From: Rana temporaria | Lineage: Eukaryota; Chordata; Amphibia; Anura; Ranidae | Direction: 5' to 3' | Assembly (NCBI RefSeq): GCF_905171775.1 | Contig: NC_053489.1 | Location: forward strand, 593,009,844-593,073,843 | Length of the DNA: 64,000 nt | In this document: positions 45,083 to 55,539 of the stretch, in pieces | Layout of the letters: the number at the start of each line of letters is the position of its first letter | Numbering within the stretch: the stretch's first letter is position 1 | Notes under the pieces: generated by a model | What the model saw: the letters and a program-made list of their open reading frames with translations, nothing else | What the model was told of the DNA's origin: nothing | Database searches by the model: none | Made by a program: the position numbers and the translations under genes

Positions 45083-45812
45083 GTGTTCAGGCCGCATTTT
45101 CATTTTACTTGCCTGGAGTGGCACCTTAACTGCTTCTAAGACAACATGATTGGTAGATGCAGGACCTTATTGGGATGAACGTTCCACTAATTACTTTTTA
45201 TTTATGCCATATTGACAGAATCAAAACACATTACTGAATTCAAAAGGAGAAATCCTCTGAAATACTTTACATTTATATTGCTACAAGAAACATGACTTCA
45301 TGTAAAATGGCTACAGCAATGTAGAACAAAATGATGTTCAGCTGAAGGAAATATATTTTCCTCAAATAAATAGACTCTAGACTTCCATACCTTGTGCCTT
45401 ATTAAAGTCATTTTGTTTTTCACAGACTTCTTTAGGTTTCCATAGCAACAAGGAAGTTGTGGCTCGATGCATAAATGAAATTATGTATGTGAACAGAAAA
45501 GGCCAAACCTGAAAAAAAGTAATGAGAAAAGTAAAAAGATCATTGACCTAGTACTTCACTAATGGCAAAAGTAATAATTCTCTTCAGTTAGTTACTTTAT
45601 TTCAGTGAAAATGTTATTTTTAATGTCATTTTAAGCACTATTAGAAGTATTATTCATAGTTGGCCTGGCTGAAATATTTTGCAGTGCACATATCGATTTA
45701 ACAATTTCAAAACAACATGTTAAGTTCTGAAGTAGAGAACTAAAGTGATTAGAAAACTGACTTCAGAGAATGTTGCAAATCCTCAGGAACAGTAAACTAA
45801 CACTTGCAAAAG
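45083..45812. other. Unassigned sequence, possible host DNA
   Basis: I see no repeat signature and no recognisable coding region. Confidence 0.4.
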
Positions 45813-45815
45813 TAT

Positions 45816-46540
45816 GGCCCAGATTCTCATACATTCGCGCTGCTCCTGGGCAGCGTAATATATGAGCTCTACGTTACACCGCCGCAGGTCTACAGGTTTA
45901 CATCCTGATTCTCAGAACACTTACCTGTAAACTTGCGGCGGTGTAGCGTTAGATTGCTCGGCGCAAGCCCGCCCAATTCAAATGGGGCGGGCACCATTTA
46001 AATTAGGCGCGCTCCCGCGCTGAGCGTACTGCGCATGCTCCGTCGGGTAAATTACCCGACGTGCATTGCGCTAAATGACGTCGCCCTGACGTCATTTGCC
46101 TAGATGTATACGTAAATGGCGTCCAGCGCCATTCACGGACGTCTTACGCAAACGGCGTAATTTTTATTGAATTCGACGCGGGAACGACGGCCATAGTTAA
46201 CATTGGTTGCGCCTGCTAATTAGCAGGGGCAACCTTACGCGTCGGGTACGCTACGCAAACGACGTTAATTCGCTGCGTCGACCTCGCGTATGTTCGGGAA
46301 TCGCCGTACTTACCTCATTTGCATAGACGACGGGGAAAAGCGACGATGCGACACCTAGCGGCGGGAAAAAAATTTACTTTTAAGATCTGACAGCGTAACA
46401 GCCTTACGCTTGTCAGATCTAATGGGTACCTATGCGCAACTGATTCTGAGAATCAGTCGCATAGATACCCGGGGCCAGATGAGGTGTTACGACGGCGCTA
46501 ATGGTGTTGCGCCGTCGTAACGCCTTTGAGAATCTGGCCC
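45816..46540 (-). mobile_element. Harbinger-like MITE, copy 10 (725 bp)
   Basis: Ends GGCCCAGATTCTCA and TGAGAATCTGGCCC are flanked by TAT (45813-45815 and 46541-46543). Reverse orientation, with ATGCGCAGTACGC-type, ACACCTAGCGGCGG and AGATCTGACAGCG / CTTGTCAGATCT blocks. Confidence 0.85.
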
Positions 46541-46569
46541 TATGTTCTTAAAACCCAAATCGTAAATTT

Positions 46570-47268
46570 TTACATGAAATTCTATAGTTTTATTCATAGT
46601 CTTTTAACTAAAATGCTATTTTAGTTTTAGTTATATTTTAGTCATCTGAATTGTTTTAGTTTTAGTTGTATTTGTATTTGAGTGAACTAAAGTACATTAT
46701 AGTCAACTAAAATCCCCAGTATGCTTTGGTTCGACTAAAATCAAAAGGGTTTTGTTAAATTGTAATGCATTATTTAAAGTGGAGGTCCACCCGAATTTTT
46801 TTTTTAAATCCAGCAGATGCTGACTTTTAATAAATGGACACTTACATGTCCAGCACGCCCGTGATGTCGGCAGCTGAGGCCCAGCAATCGCTTGTCTCTC
46901 GACTGCCCCGCTGCCATCCTTGGTGAGGAAATCAGGAAGTGAAGCGTTGCAGCTTCACTGCCCGGTTCCCTACTGCGCATACGCAAGCCACGTGGCGCAC
47001 CCTCACTGGTCCCCGCTGTCTCCTGGGACCAGTGTGTTTCCCAGAAGACAGCAGGGGGTGATGTGAAGGGGCGTGACTCCCACGGGAGTCTATTCCCGGA
47101 AGTGGGTGCAAATACCTGTATTATATAGGTATCTGCACCCCCTCCCCCTGAAAGGTGCCAAATGTGAAACCGGAGGGGGGGGGGGGATTCAGACTCCTAG
47201 ATGTTATTATTTATGGTATTAAGGTTTGAATATGTACTACAGACACAGATTTAGCTGTTGTAATATAT
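46570..47268. repeat. TTTTAGT-rich family E repeat, interrupted
   Basis: TTTTAGTTTTAGTTATATTTT and TCAACTAAAATC blocks match 26,985-28,661. Then ATTGTAATGCATTATTTAA leads straight into a TTAA MITE. After it, TTATTTATGGTATTAAGGTTTG continues the sequence found at 28,395-28,415. Confidence 0.6.
46778..47193 (+). mobile_element. TTAA-type MITE, right end degraded
   Basis: TTAA at 46774-46777, then AGTGGAGGTCCACCCG. Similarity with 31,729-32,130 runs through AGGAAATCAGGAAGTGAAG and AAAGGTGCCAAATGTG. It ends in a G-run (47,174-47,188) without a clear right TTAA. Confidence 0.6.
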
Positions 47269-47271
47269 AAC

Positions 47272-48023
47272 GGCCCGGATTCAGATAGGAGATACAGCGG
47301 CGTATCTCCTGATACGCCGTCATATCTCTGAGTGCGGGCCGTCGTATCTATGCGCCTGATTCAGAGAATCAGTTACGCATAGATTTCCCTAAGATCCGAC
47401 TGGTGTAAGTGTCTTACACCGTCGTATCTTAGGCTGCATATTTACGCTGGCCGCTAGGTGGCGCTTCCGTATAGTTAAGCGAAAAATATGCTAATTAGGT
47501 AGATATGCCGATTCAGAAACCAACGTCCGCCCGGCGCATTTTTTTTACGTCGTTTGCGTTAGGCTTTTTCCGGCGTAAAGTTACCCCTGCTATATGAGGG
47601 GTATATGCGGCGTATCCTATGTTAAGTATGGCCGTCGTTCCCGTGTCGAATTTTGAACATTTTACGTTGTTTGCGTAAGTCGTTCGCGAATAGGGCTTTG
47701 CGTAAGTTAAGTTCACGTCGATACCAATGAGGCTTTGCGGCGTAATTTTGAGCATGCACACTGGGATTTTTTCACAAACGGCGCATGCGCCGTTCACAAA
47801 AACGTCAAATACGTGGGGTCAAGTGAAATTTACATAAAACACGCCCACAACATCCCCATTTGAATTAGGCGGGCTTACGCCGCCACACATACATTACGCC
47901 GCCGTAACTAAGGGCACAAGTTCTTTCTGCATACGGAACTTGTGCCCAAATTTACGGCGGCGTAACGTATCGCAGATACGTTACGCCAGCAGATAGATAC
48001 ACAAATCTATCTGAATCTGGCCC
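47272..48023 (+). mobile_element. Harbinger-like MITE, copy 11 (752 bp)
   Basis: Ends GGCCCGGATTCAGA and TCTGAATCTGGCCC are flanked by AAC (47269-47271 and 48024-48026). Interior GATACAGCGGCGTATCTCC hairpin, GGCCGCTAGGTGGCG and CGCATGCGCCG blocks. Non-coding. Confidence 0.85.
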
Positions 48024-48253
48024 AACATCTTTATCAATAAATCCTTGTTACATAAACAAACAAAAATATTGCTTTTTCACAAACAGAAGTGCACTTTTAA
48101 AATATAAAGAAAAAACTCCAAAACTTTCAACTCTATTGGCTTTAATGCCATTGCAAATGTTACATGAAGGCTCCAATCACACATGAGCATATCAATTTAC
48201 TGGCTTTTTCTGGAATTTTTCCTTAAGCTTTTTTGCAGCTTTTTACAAGCTTT

Positions 48254-48775
48254 TTTTACCCACTTGCCAACTGCCGCACGCCAATATACTTCGGCAGAAT
48301 GGCACGGGCAGGCAAATGGACGTACCTGTACGTCCCTTTGAATTTGTCACCCAGCGCGAGTGCACCCACGGGTACCGGGACCCCGATGTTCCCAGGCGGA
48401 ACAGTTGGAATCCCTCCCTAGGACACACTTAACCCCTTCATCACCCCCTAGTGGTTAACCCCTTCACTGCCAGTGTTATTTTTACAGTAATCAGTGCATT
48501 TTTATAGCACTGATGGCTGTATAAATGACAGTAGTCCCAAAAATGTGTCAAAAGTGTCTGATGTGTCCGCCATAAAGTCGCAGTCACGATAAAAATAGCA
48601 GATCGCTGCCATTACTAGTAAAAAAAAAAAATAATAATAAAAATGCCATAAAACTACCCCCTATTTTGTAGACGCTATAACTTTTGCACAAACCGATCAA
48701 TATACACTTATTGCGATTTTTTTTTACAAAAATATGTAGAAGAATACATATCGGCCTAACCTGAGAAAAAAATTG
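48254..48775 (+). mobile_element. TTAACCACTT-type element, 3'-truncated
   Basis: It starts TTACCCACTTGCCAAC and runs through CACTTAACCCCTTCATCACC, CATTACTAGTAAAAAAAA and TACATATCGGCCTAA blocks shared with 8.4-9.4 kb, then stops at about 48,775 without a terminal inverted repeat. Confidence 0.6.
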
Positions 48776-48989
48776 TTTATAGAATATATAGACCTTGGAT
48801 CTGTAGACTTTGGATCTGGTAAGAAGACATTTTTACCTAACCTATTCAAACACTGGTGAATTTAAGGACTTTGCACAATATCACTTTATGGACTCAAAAG
48901 ATTGACTGCGTGCGGCAGTAATTTCCCAGCTGAAAGCTAAATGAGGTCGGAATTCAGCTGTGTGCAGGTAGCTTTCACATACATGACTA

Positions 48990-49310
48990 TGAACTATGGT
49001 CTATGGAGCCCAAACTAGAAAAATCAAACGTCCTAATTTTGAAGGCTTATATGCAAGGTATTGGCCCTAAAAAGGGTATAGGGCTCAGGTACTGCCCTGG
49101 GTGACATGTAACAATGCATAAAAAAAACTTTTTAAAATATTGTTTTTAAAGAGCTTAAAGTAAAACAATAAAAATGAAAAATTCCTTTAAATATAATGCT
49201 TGGGGGGTCCCCTTAATCCGCTTGTAAATTGGTGCATCTCTACCGTGTATAGAACCTGCTGTAGCAAAACTGACATTAATAAAGAAAAAAATACATTTAA
49301 ATTGATTTAT
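48990..49310 (+). repeat. Family D repeat fragment
   Basis: Contains TCTATGGAGCCCAAAC, TCCTAATTTTGAAGGCTTATATG and AAAATATTGTTTTTAAAGAGC blocks that align loosely with 5,860-5,940 and the reverse of 18,000-18,240. Confidence 0.4.
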
Positions 49311-49555
49311 TGGGGTTTATTACCCAAATTTAATAGAAACTGGGAGATGTGTGATTGGAAGCACTTTAAATTGAGGACTGATGCTGACATAAATGTAAAA
49401 ACGAAAAAAAAAAAAAAAAAGGGGGAACATAAGTGTCACAGTCAGAAAACTGCAGTTGACAATAAAAACAAGGAAAGAAAGACAACAGAAAAAAAAGTTC
49501 AGTAACAACAAAAAAAAAGGTATGCAGCACTAAATTGTATGTAATGCTGTGTTAA
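49311..49555. other. Unassigned sequence with A-rich runs
   Basis: Poly(A) at 49,404-49,420 and a lysine-rich pseudo-frame; no supported gene. Confidence 0.4.
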
Positions 49556-49745
49556 ACACTGCACTACACTAACACACTACACTGACACACTATACTGACC
49601 CACTATACTCATACTATACTTGCACAGTACACTATATTCACTATATTGACACACTATACTCACACTATACTGACATACTATACTGACACACTCAACTCAC
49701 ACAACACTATACTGACACACTATACTCACACTACCCTATTATTAC
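49556..49745. repeat. Imperfect microsatellite/minisatellite (ACACTATACTG)
   Basis: Many copies of ACACTATACTGAC / ACACTATACTCAC in tandem with variable spacing. No coding frame. Confidence 0.85.
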
Positions 49746-49749
49746 ACTA

Positions 49750-50158
49750 AAGCTACTTTCACACTGGGGTGGGGGCGTCAGCGGTAAAATTAGTGGCACT
49801 TTACCGCTGTTATAGCAGCGTTTTTCGGGCGCTAGTGGGGCGCTTTTAACCCCTGCTAGCGGCCAAATAAAGCGAAGCAAAGTGACGCTGACGAAGCACT
49901 TTGCAGTCGCTTCGGCAACGGTGCCCATTGATTTCAATGGCAGGGGCGGTGGAGGAGTGGCATATACACCGCTCCCGCACCACCCAAAAGATGCTGCTTG
50001 CAGGACTTTTTCTAACGTCCTGCAAGTGCACCACCCCAGTGTGAAAGAACTCGGGTTCTCACACAGGGGAGGGCAGGGGAGGCGTTTTTTAGGGGCTTTA
50101 CAGGCACTATTTTTAGCCCAAAAGCACTTGAAAAACACCCCAGTGTTAAAGGGGTCTT
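49750..50158. mobile_element. TTTCACACTGG-ended foldback element
   Basis: CTACTTTCACACTGGGGTG on the left is mirrored by CACCCCAGTGTTAAAGGGG on the right. The interior repeats AGCGGTAAA/TTTACCGCT, GTGGGGCGC / GCGCC-like words and CTGCAAG / CTTGCAG in both orientations. Overlapping frames on both strands (106 and 135 residues) are by-products. Confidence 0.65.
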
Positions 50159-51372
50159 ACACTCTACACTCAAAGCTTCTTGTGGGAAGGAACCTTTTAT
50201 AGTGTGGGGTGGGACTATGAGCACTGAGCCTTCATCATCACTTTGTCCAATCAGGCTCGGACAGTGCTCTGTGCCCTAATTGGCAAAGCCTAGCACCTGA
50301 CCAGAAATCAGATGCAAGGCTTCATTCAACTAGGGCCCTAGAATGCACTGTGCAGCATACAGTGCATTATGGGGGGCTTGGCATTATGGGGGTGCTCGGT
50401 GGGGTGAACATCACGCTGAGTGCCTTGAAAATTGGGGTGTTGGCCAAATGGGCAAACAAGTCATGTTCAGGCTGAACTTTTGTTTGGCCTGAACCATTCA
50501 ACTCTAGTTGTGATTAGCTGTCATTAACCACAGCTAATCACATGGTACAGATGGGCCCTGCCTGTACCATGTGATCACTGTGACCAATCATAAAGATCAA
50601 CACAATACACAATAAATGGCATAAATCAAAACCATTCATTGTTTACAATTGTCATGTGATCTGCTCTGATTGGTCACAGTAATTACATGGTACCGGCAGC
50701 GGGCTGGTACACTGATCTGTCATCTGCTGTGTTCGCGGGACATAGCAGCTGAAGATCACGCTGGAGGGCGGCCTGGGGAGGATGTCATATGATGTCCATC
50801 CAGAACAATAGTGCTCCCACTCAGGCATAGTTTTACAATGGCCTGGACAGGAAGCAGTTCAGTATAGGGGTGATCGTTGCATGCTTTATAGGGGAGGGGA
50901 AGGTGCAGGAGAAGAGAAAAGATGGAAGATGGAAGTTAGGGACTATAGGATAGAGCAAGTGGGTAATCATAATAGTTGTGAGAAAACAGGGTCCAGCAAG
51001 CAGGTGGTTGGGCTGGCTTCCGAAGTAGTAAGAAGGTCAAAATAGGAAAGTGTTGAATGTGACTTTGTACAGAGTATGCTAAGTTGTATAGAGATAAGTG
51101 CAGCGCAGATGTACCCACAAATTGCATAAATCTTGTTTTTGAAGTGATTCACAATCTCCTGAGCAATGAGTGAGTTACTGGGTGGAGCTAGTGGTGGACA
51201 AAGTAGAAAGTTAAAAGGTAGGGGAAGGGGAGAGGAGAAGCAATGCTCTCTCCTTTTCCCTTTGTCCCCCACTTTTTTCTTTTTTTTTCTTTTGTATTTG
51301 TTTTGTTTTTATTTATAACTGTTATGTATTTTGTCCCCAGTGGATATTTGGTATACATGTATGTGATGTAAA
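50159..51372. other. Unassigned sequence with several short inverted repeats
   Basis: A clear hairpin lies at 50,511-50,572 (GTGATTAGCTG.../CAGCTAATCAC and ATGGTACAG/CTGTACCAT), and GTGATCACTGTGACCAATCA is mirrored near 50,670 (TGATTGGTCACAGTAATTAC). It may be an old TTAACCACTT-family copy, but no termini are visible. Confidence 0.4.
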
Positions 51373-51376
51373 GAAA

Positions 51377-52489
51377 TGTAGCGCCTGTGTACTTTCGTAC
51401 AGGTGCTATATTCAAATTTAGTGGGAGAATGAGAGAGTTATGTTACTCTCATTTTTTGATTTGACAAATTTGGCCGTCGCCAAATCTGGATTTGTCCTGT
51501 GGGTCAGTCTGTGCCCCAGAGTTGCAGTCTCATCTCTGGGCGGCAGGTGGTGCCAGAGGGGTCCAGGCGGAGCCGCTTTTTCCCAGCAGCCAATTGGAGG
51601 AGTTTTCCCTCGCGGGGCATGCTGGGGAGGGGTATTTCTATGGCGGAGGCCGTTGTTCGGGGTTCTTCGCGGGTTTCTGGTTCCAGGCGCGGCACCCACC
51701 TTTAGGGTGTGCATACGTAACGGGCCCCACCACTATGGCCTACCTGGCCGGGGTCGCATGCTACGCAGAGTTCCTGACTCTGGGCTTTCATAGCCCGGAG
51801 CAACGTATGCTGCAAAGGGGCCCCAGTGACTTACTGGGTCCCCACTTCTATTGAGAAGATCCCAAGCTGGGTGCTGTTCGGTGGGGGATCGGTCTGAGGA
51901 GAACCTGAAGGCAGGTGATCCAACAAGGCTTGAATGAACCACCGGGGATCTGGATAACCAGACACTGACAGGTCACATTTAAGCTGTCAGTCGGTGACCC
52001 CAAAGACATACTGGGAGGATTTGCTCTACCGTCCTAACTTCCAAGCACTAGGCCTGTGGCAGAGGTGTCATCTGGACATCCAAATCTAATTTAGAGTCAA
52101 GTCTGTGGCAGAGACTTGTTTCCTTTCCCAGAAGCTTTAAGTGGCGCTTTGGCTGCCAGGCCTGTGAGAGAGGTCTGTCCAGAGGTACTTCACCCACTCC
52201 GGCTGGAGTGGCGACGCATACAAATACCATTGCTAAAGGGCAGGACTGCCTTTACTATCCATAGCCTGATACTGTGAAGCTCTTCCTTCACCAACCTATC
52301 CTGTCTACCTCAAGTTCACATGTTGGTCGTGTTTGACCGGGAAAATAAAGCATTTGAAACCGCAATCAACGGTCCTGGACATTCTATCATTGCTCTCAGC
52401 ACCACCATCACCCCTAGACACAGTGAAGAGGTAACTTAAATACGCCAATCCAAAATCTAATCAGCTGCTTCTCCGGGGGTAGCGCTACA
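51377..52489. mobile_element. LTR-like element, candidate solo LTR (1.1 kb)
   Basis: It begins TGTAGCGCCTGTGTAC and ends GGGGGTAGCGCTACA (TG...CA), flanked by GAAA (51373-51376 and 52490-52493). An AATAAA lies at 52,344-52,349, suitable as a polyadenylation signal in the right half. No gag or pol domain is present. Frames of 98-120 residues at 51.4-51.9 kb are GC-rich, overlap on both strands and have no recognised domain. Its ends resemble those of 12,813-13,536, but I see little similarity inside. Confidence 0.5.
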
Positions 52490-52637
52490 GAAATATATAG
52501 AAAATAAAAAATAAAGAATTCTGAAAAAAAAGTTAAAAGGTAGAGAAGAGCTGACCAGGACTGGATGACAAGTAGGCTTGTTTTGAAGCATTGGGGGTGG
52601 GATTGTATTTTAGTAGGGGAGATTTATATAGGCTTAA

Positions 52638-53540
52638 AGTGGATGTAAACCCACTCTCATCCTTTCTAAACTACTGCCATATGCTGATCTATAAGGATAT
52701 AGATGCCTCCTGCATGTATCCTTACCTGTGAAATGTTTCCCTTCTGTCTGTTATCAGAACTGAAAAACTGCAGATTCTGTGGGTGGATCTGTTGTCTGGA
52801 GCTCTGTGGGTGAAGTCGTGATGTCAGTAGACTCCCCACTCTCCTCTACACTCCCCTTGTCAACATGCATTTTTTCCCTGTGTATTCCTTAGGCCTCTTT
52901 CACACGGGACGGATCCGTGATGATCCGCCCTGTGAACCTCTGCTTGCTCAGCGGGGATTGCTCTGTTGATCCCTGCTGAGCCGCTGGATGGCAGGGACCG
53001 CCCTGTTAGATCTCCGCTCTCCCCTATGGGACGAATGGAAAAATAGGGTTTTCCTCCATCTGCAGAATCGGAGGATTGTGGAACCGGGTGAGATCGGGTG
53101 TCAGCAGATGTTCATCCACTGACACCCGCAATCTCATAGGGACCACGGATGGGTAAAAAAGCAGACATACGGTCCGCCCGTGTGAAAGAGCCCTGAGTGA
53201 GTGAGTGAGTGAGTGAATGACTTGTATAGGGCTGACAGAGCCCTAACACTAAATTCTGCTATGATCACTAACATCCAGTCAAAATCCAGAAAAGTAACCA
53301 CATGACTTCACAAAAGGAGTGGGGGTGGGAATTAAAAAATAATGCCTGTCTCCAGGCTAGTGCATGAGATATGTAAACAACATGTCACTCACAGCAAGAG
53401 GGCAGAACAGACTAAGGTTTTTCTCTGTAAGTCCGTTTTATTTCACAATAAAAGAGGATTACTCAGAGCTGGATTAACTCTGTGTGGCAATACTGGGCAC
53501 AGATGATAGGAAATCTTATACTGTACATTGTGACATCACT
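52638..53540. mobile_element. TTAA-flanked MITE, interrupted by foldback element
   Basis: TTAA lies at 52634-52637 and 53541-53544. The left end AGTGGATGTAAACCC equals that of 25,283; the right end is the diverged TGTGACATCACT. Split by the element at 52,891-53,197. Confidence 0.65.
52891..53197. mobile_element. TTTCACACGGG foldback element, GGATCCG word
   Basis: AGGCCTCTTTCACACGGGAC is mirrored by CCGCCCGTGTGAAAGAGCCC. The interior has GACGGATCCGTGATGATCCGCC and GGTGTCAGCAG / CACTGACACC inverted words. The right edge runs into a (GAGT)n microsatellite (53,193-53,215). Confidence 0.7.
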
Positions 53541-53689
53541 TTAAGGCTTGCAGGGATCTCATTTTACACCACAATCGCTCCAGTGCATGGCTATGTCTTT
53601 GAGCAGAATAAAAAAGAGACTAGTTAAAGAGGTGAAGGTTTCTACAGGAAATTGTTTGCTGCTTAGAGGGATAGGAGGTTGATGACAAA

Positions 53690-54005
53690 GACTCTTTGAA
53701 AGTGAGGAGGTGATCAGAGAGGGGAAAGGGTGTGTTGGTGAGGTTTCAGTGAGTGCAAAGATGGGAGAATCAAGGTCAAAGGTATTACCATTAGAATAAA
53801 CGAAGGACTGTATCCATTGTGCTAGGTCAAAAGATTAGGCTAAGGTGAAAAGTTGAGATGTAGCCAAACTGTTAACATTAACAGCGATGTTAAAGTCACC
53901 AAGATTTATAATGGATATTTCAGAGGAGAGAAAGTAGGGTAGGCAAGCAGAGAAGTCATCAAGGGAGCATGACAATGGTCCAGGAGGCTGATAGATCACT
54001 GCAAT
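53690..54005 (-). pseudogene. LINE endonuclease fragment, antisense
   Basis: On the minus strand the frame reads IAVIYQPPGPLSCSLDDFSA, then INLGDFNIAVN, then a degraded QWIQSFVYSNGNTFDLDSP... piece and a trailing FPSLITSSLS. The YxPPGP ... GDFNI order is the apurinic-endonuclease-like domain of L2/Jockey-type LINE ORF2. The fragment is about 100 residues, with no RT. It lies on the strand opposite the L2-type copy that starts at 54.3 kb, so it is a separate insertion. Confidence 0.6.
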
Positions 54006-54170
54006 CCAGGGGCGGACTGACCATTCGGGCACTGCCCTAGGGGGCCCCATTGGGGTTGCTAGCCTCAGTAAAACCATGGACAGTATGTAAAAATATGTGT
54101 TTTTTTTACATCTGTCCCTGAAATGTCCCTTACTGACATCCTTTTGGTCTAAAAATCCCAATATTATAGC
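54006..54170. repeat. Fragment with CAGGGGCGGACTGACC end
   Basis: The start CCAGGGGCGGACTGACCATT looks like one terminus of a non-autonomous hAT element, but the opposite end and TSD are not present. Confidence 0.35.
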
Positions 54171-54179
54171 TGCCCGCCT

Positions 54180-54325
54180 CTCCAGTAACTTCTCAGTGTG
54201 TGTATGTGTATTCTGTGTGTATGTATACTGTGTGTGTGTGTGTACTGTGTGTCTGTATGTGTATTATGTGTGTGTATACTGTATGTGTGTGTGTGTATTG
54301 TGTCTGTATGTGTATTCTGTGGGCC
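54180..54325. repeat. TG-rich compound microsatellite
   Basis: (TG)n with TATG and TACTG interruptions. It opens a false cysteine/valine-rich reading frame on the plus strand that runs into the LINE fragment behind it. Confidence 0.9.
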
Positions 54326-54326
54326 C

Positions 54327-54511
54327 GATCCACAGGAGAATTCACCGCAGCCTAAGCCCATATCATGTGCGCTGATCAACACAAGATCGGCAGTAAAACA
54401 CAGACTAGAAATCCATGATTTCATTCTACAATACGACTTAGACTGCCTCTTTATTACAGAGAGCTGGCTCACAGCCAACTGTAACACCATTCTAAGTGAA
54501 CTGGTGCCAGA
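54327..54511 (+). pseudogene. L2-type LINE, 5' piece of endonuclease ORF
   Basis: In one frame this reads ALINTRSAVKHRLEIHDFIL, QYDLDCLFITESWLTANCNT and ILSELVPD, the first part of the endonuclease domain, including the catalytic-region E of ITESWL. It stops at the hAT-like element and continues in the same frame after 61,960 (ITENRIG...RGGGLAVIHK). Both pieces therefore derive from one LINE copy. Confidence 0.8.
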
Positions 54512-54799
54512 TAGGGTTGAGCAAACCCGAACTGTAAAGTTCGGGTTCGGTACGGACTTTTGGTTTTTCCCGAACCCGGACCCGAACCCGAATAATTGGA
54601 AAAAGTCCGGGTTCGGGTTCGGAGTTCGGGTATGTTTTGGCGCACTGCACGGCAGCCAATCGCCATTCGTTTTACAACTGTGACTGGGAACTGATCACAG
54701 CCATGCCTGCTTATGGCATGGCTGTGATTGGTCAGTGTAGCATGTGACCCATCATGTGACCAGCCTCTAAATTAGAAAGAGGCACACAGCACAGATCGT

Positions 54800-55530
54800 C
54801 ACTCTGCTTCACTCATGATAGGGGAAGGTTGCTGCATTTGCTGATCAGGGACAGTGTTAGGTGTACTCGGCTCCAGATATCTCAAGAAGCACACTTTATT
54901 TCTTTGATATCTGCATCAACTCATGCTATCTGGCTCGCTGTCACTGTGCTTCACTTATGATAGGGGAAGGTTGCTGCATTTGCTGATCAGGGACAGTGTT
55001 AGGTGTACCCGGCTCCAGATATCTCAAGAAGCACACTTTATTTCTTTGATATCTGCATCAACTCATGCTATCTGGCTCGCTGTCACTGTGCTTCACTTAT
55101 GATAGGGGAAGGTTGCTGCATTTGCTGATCAGGGACAGTGTTAGGTGTACCCGACTCCAGATATCTCAAGAAGCACACTTTATTTCTTTGATATCTGCAT
55201 CAACTCATGCTATCTGGCTCGCTGTCACTGTGCTTCACTCATGATAGGGGAAGGTTGCTGCATTTGCTGATCAGGGACAGTGTTAGGTGTACCCGGCTCC
55301 AGATATCTCAAGAGGCACACTTTATTTCTTTGATATCTGCATCATCTCATGCTATCTGGCTCGCTGTCACTGTGCTTCACTTATGATAGGGAAAGGCTGC
55401 ATTTGGTGCTCAGGGACAGTGTTAGGTGTACCCGGCTCCAGAAATCTCAAGAGGCACACTTTATTTGTTTGATATCTGCATCATCTCATGCTATCTGGCT
55501 CGCTGTCACTGTGCTTCACTTATGATAGGC
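54800..55530. repeat. 142-bp tandem repeat, five units plus a partial
   Basis: Units begin at CACT(C/G)TGCTTCACT(C/T)ATGATAG at 54,800, 54,942, 55,084, 55,226 and 55,368 (exact 142-bp spacing), with a partial sixth at 55,507 after a 139-bp unit. Differences between units are few, so the expansion is recent relative to the surrounding MITEs. Confidence 0.95.
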
Positions 55531-55539
55531 AAATATTTC

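Noticed and set aside
51440..51942. GC-rich frames of 98-120 residues on both strands
   Set aside because: They overlap one another inside an LTR-like element with no recognised domain. I take them as non-coding.
54198..54683. 161-residue frame that begins with Cys/Val-rich repeats and ends in LINE-like sequence
   Set aside because: The first part is a TG microsatellite. Only the 54,327-54,511 part is LINE, and the rest is the terminus of the hAT-like element.
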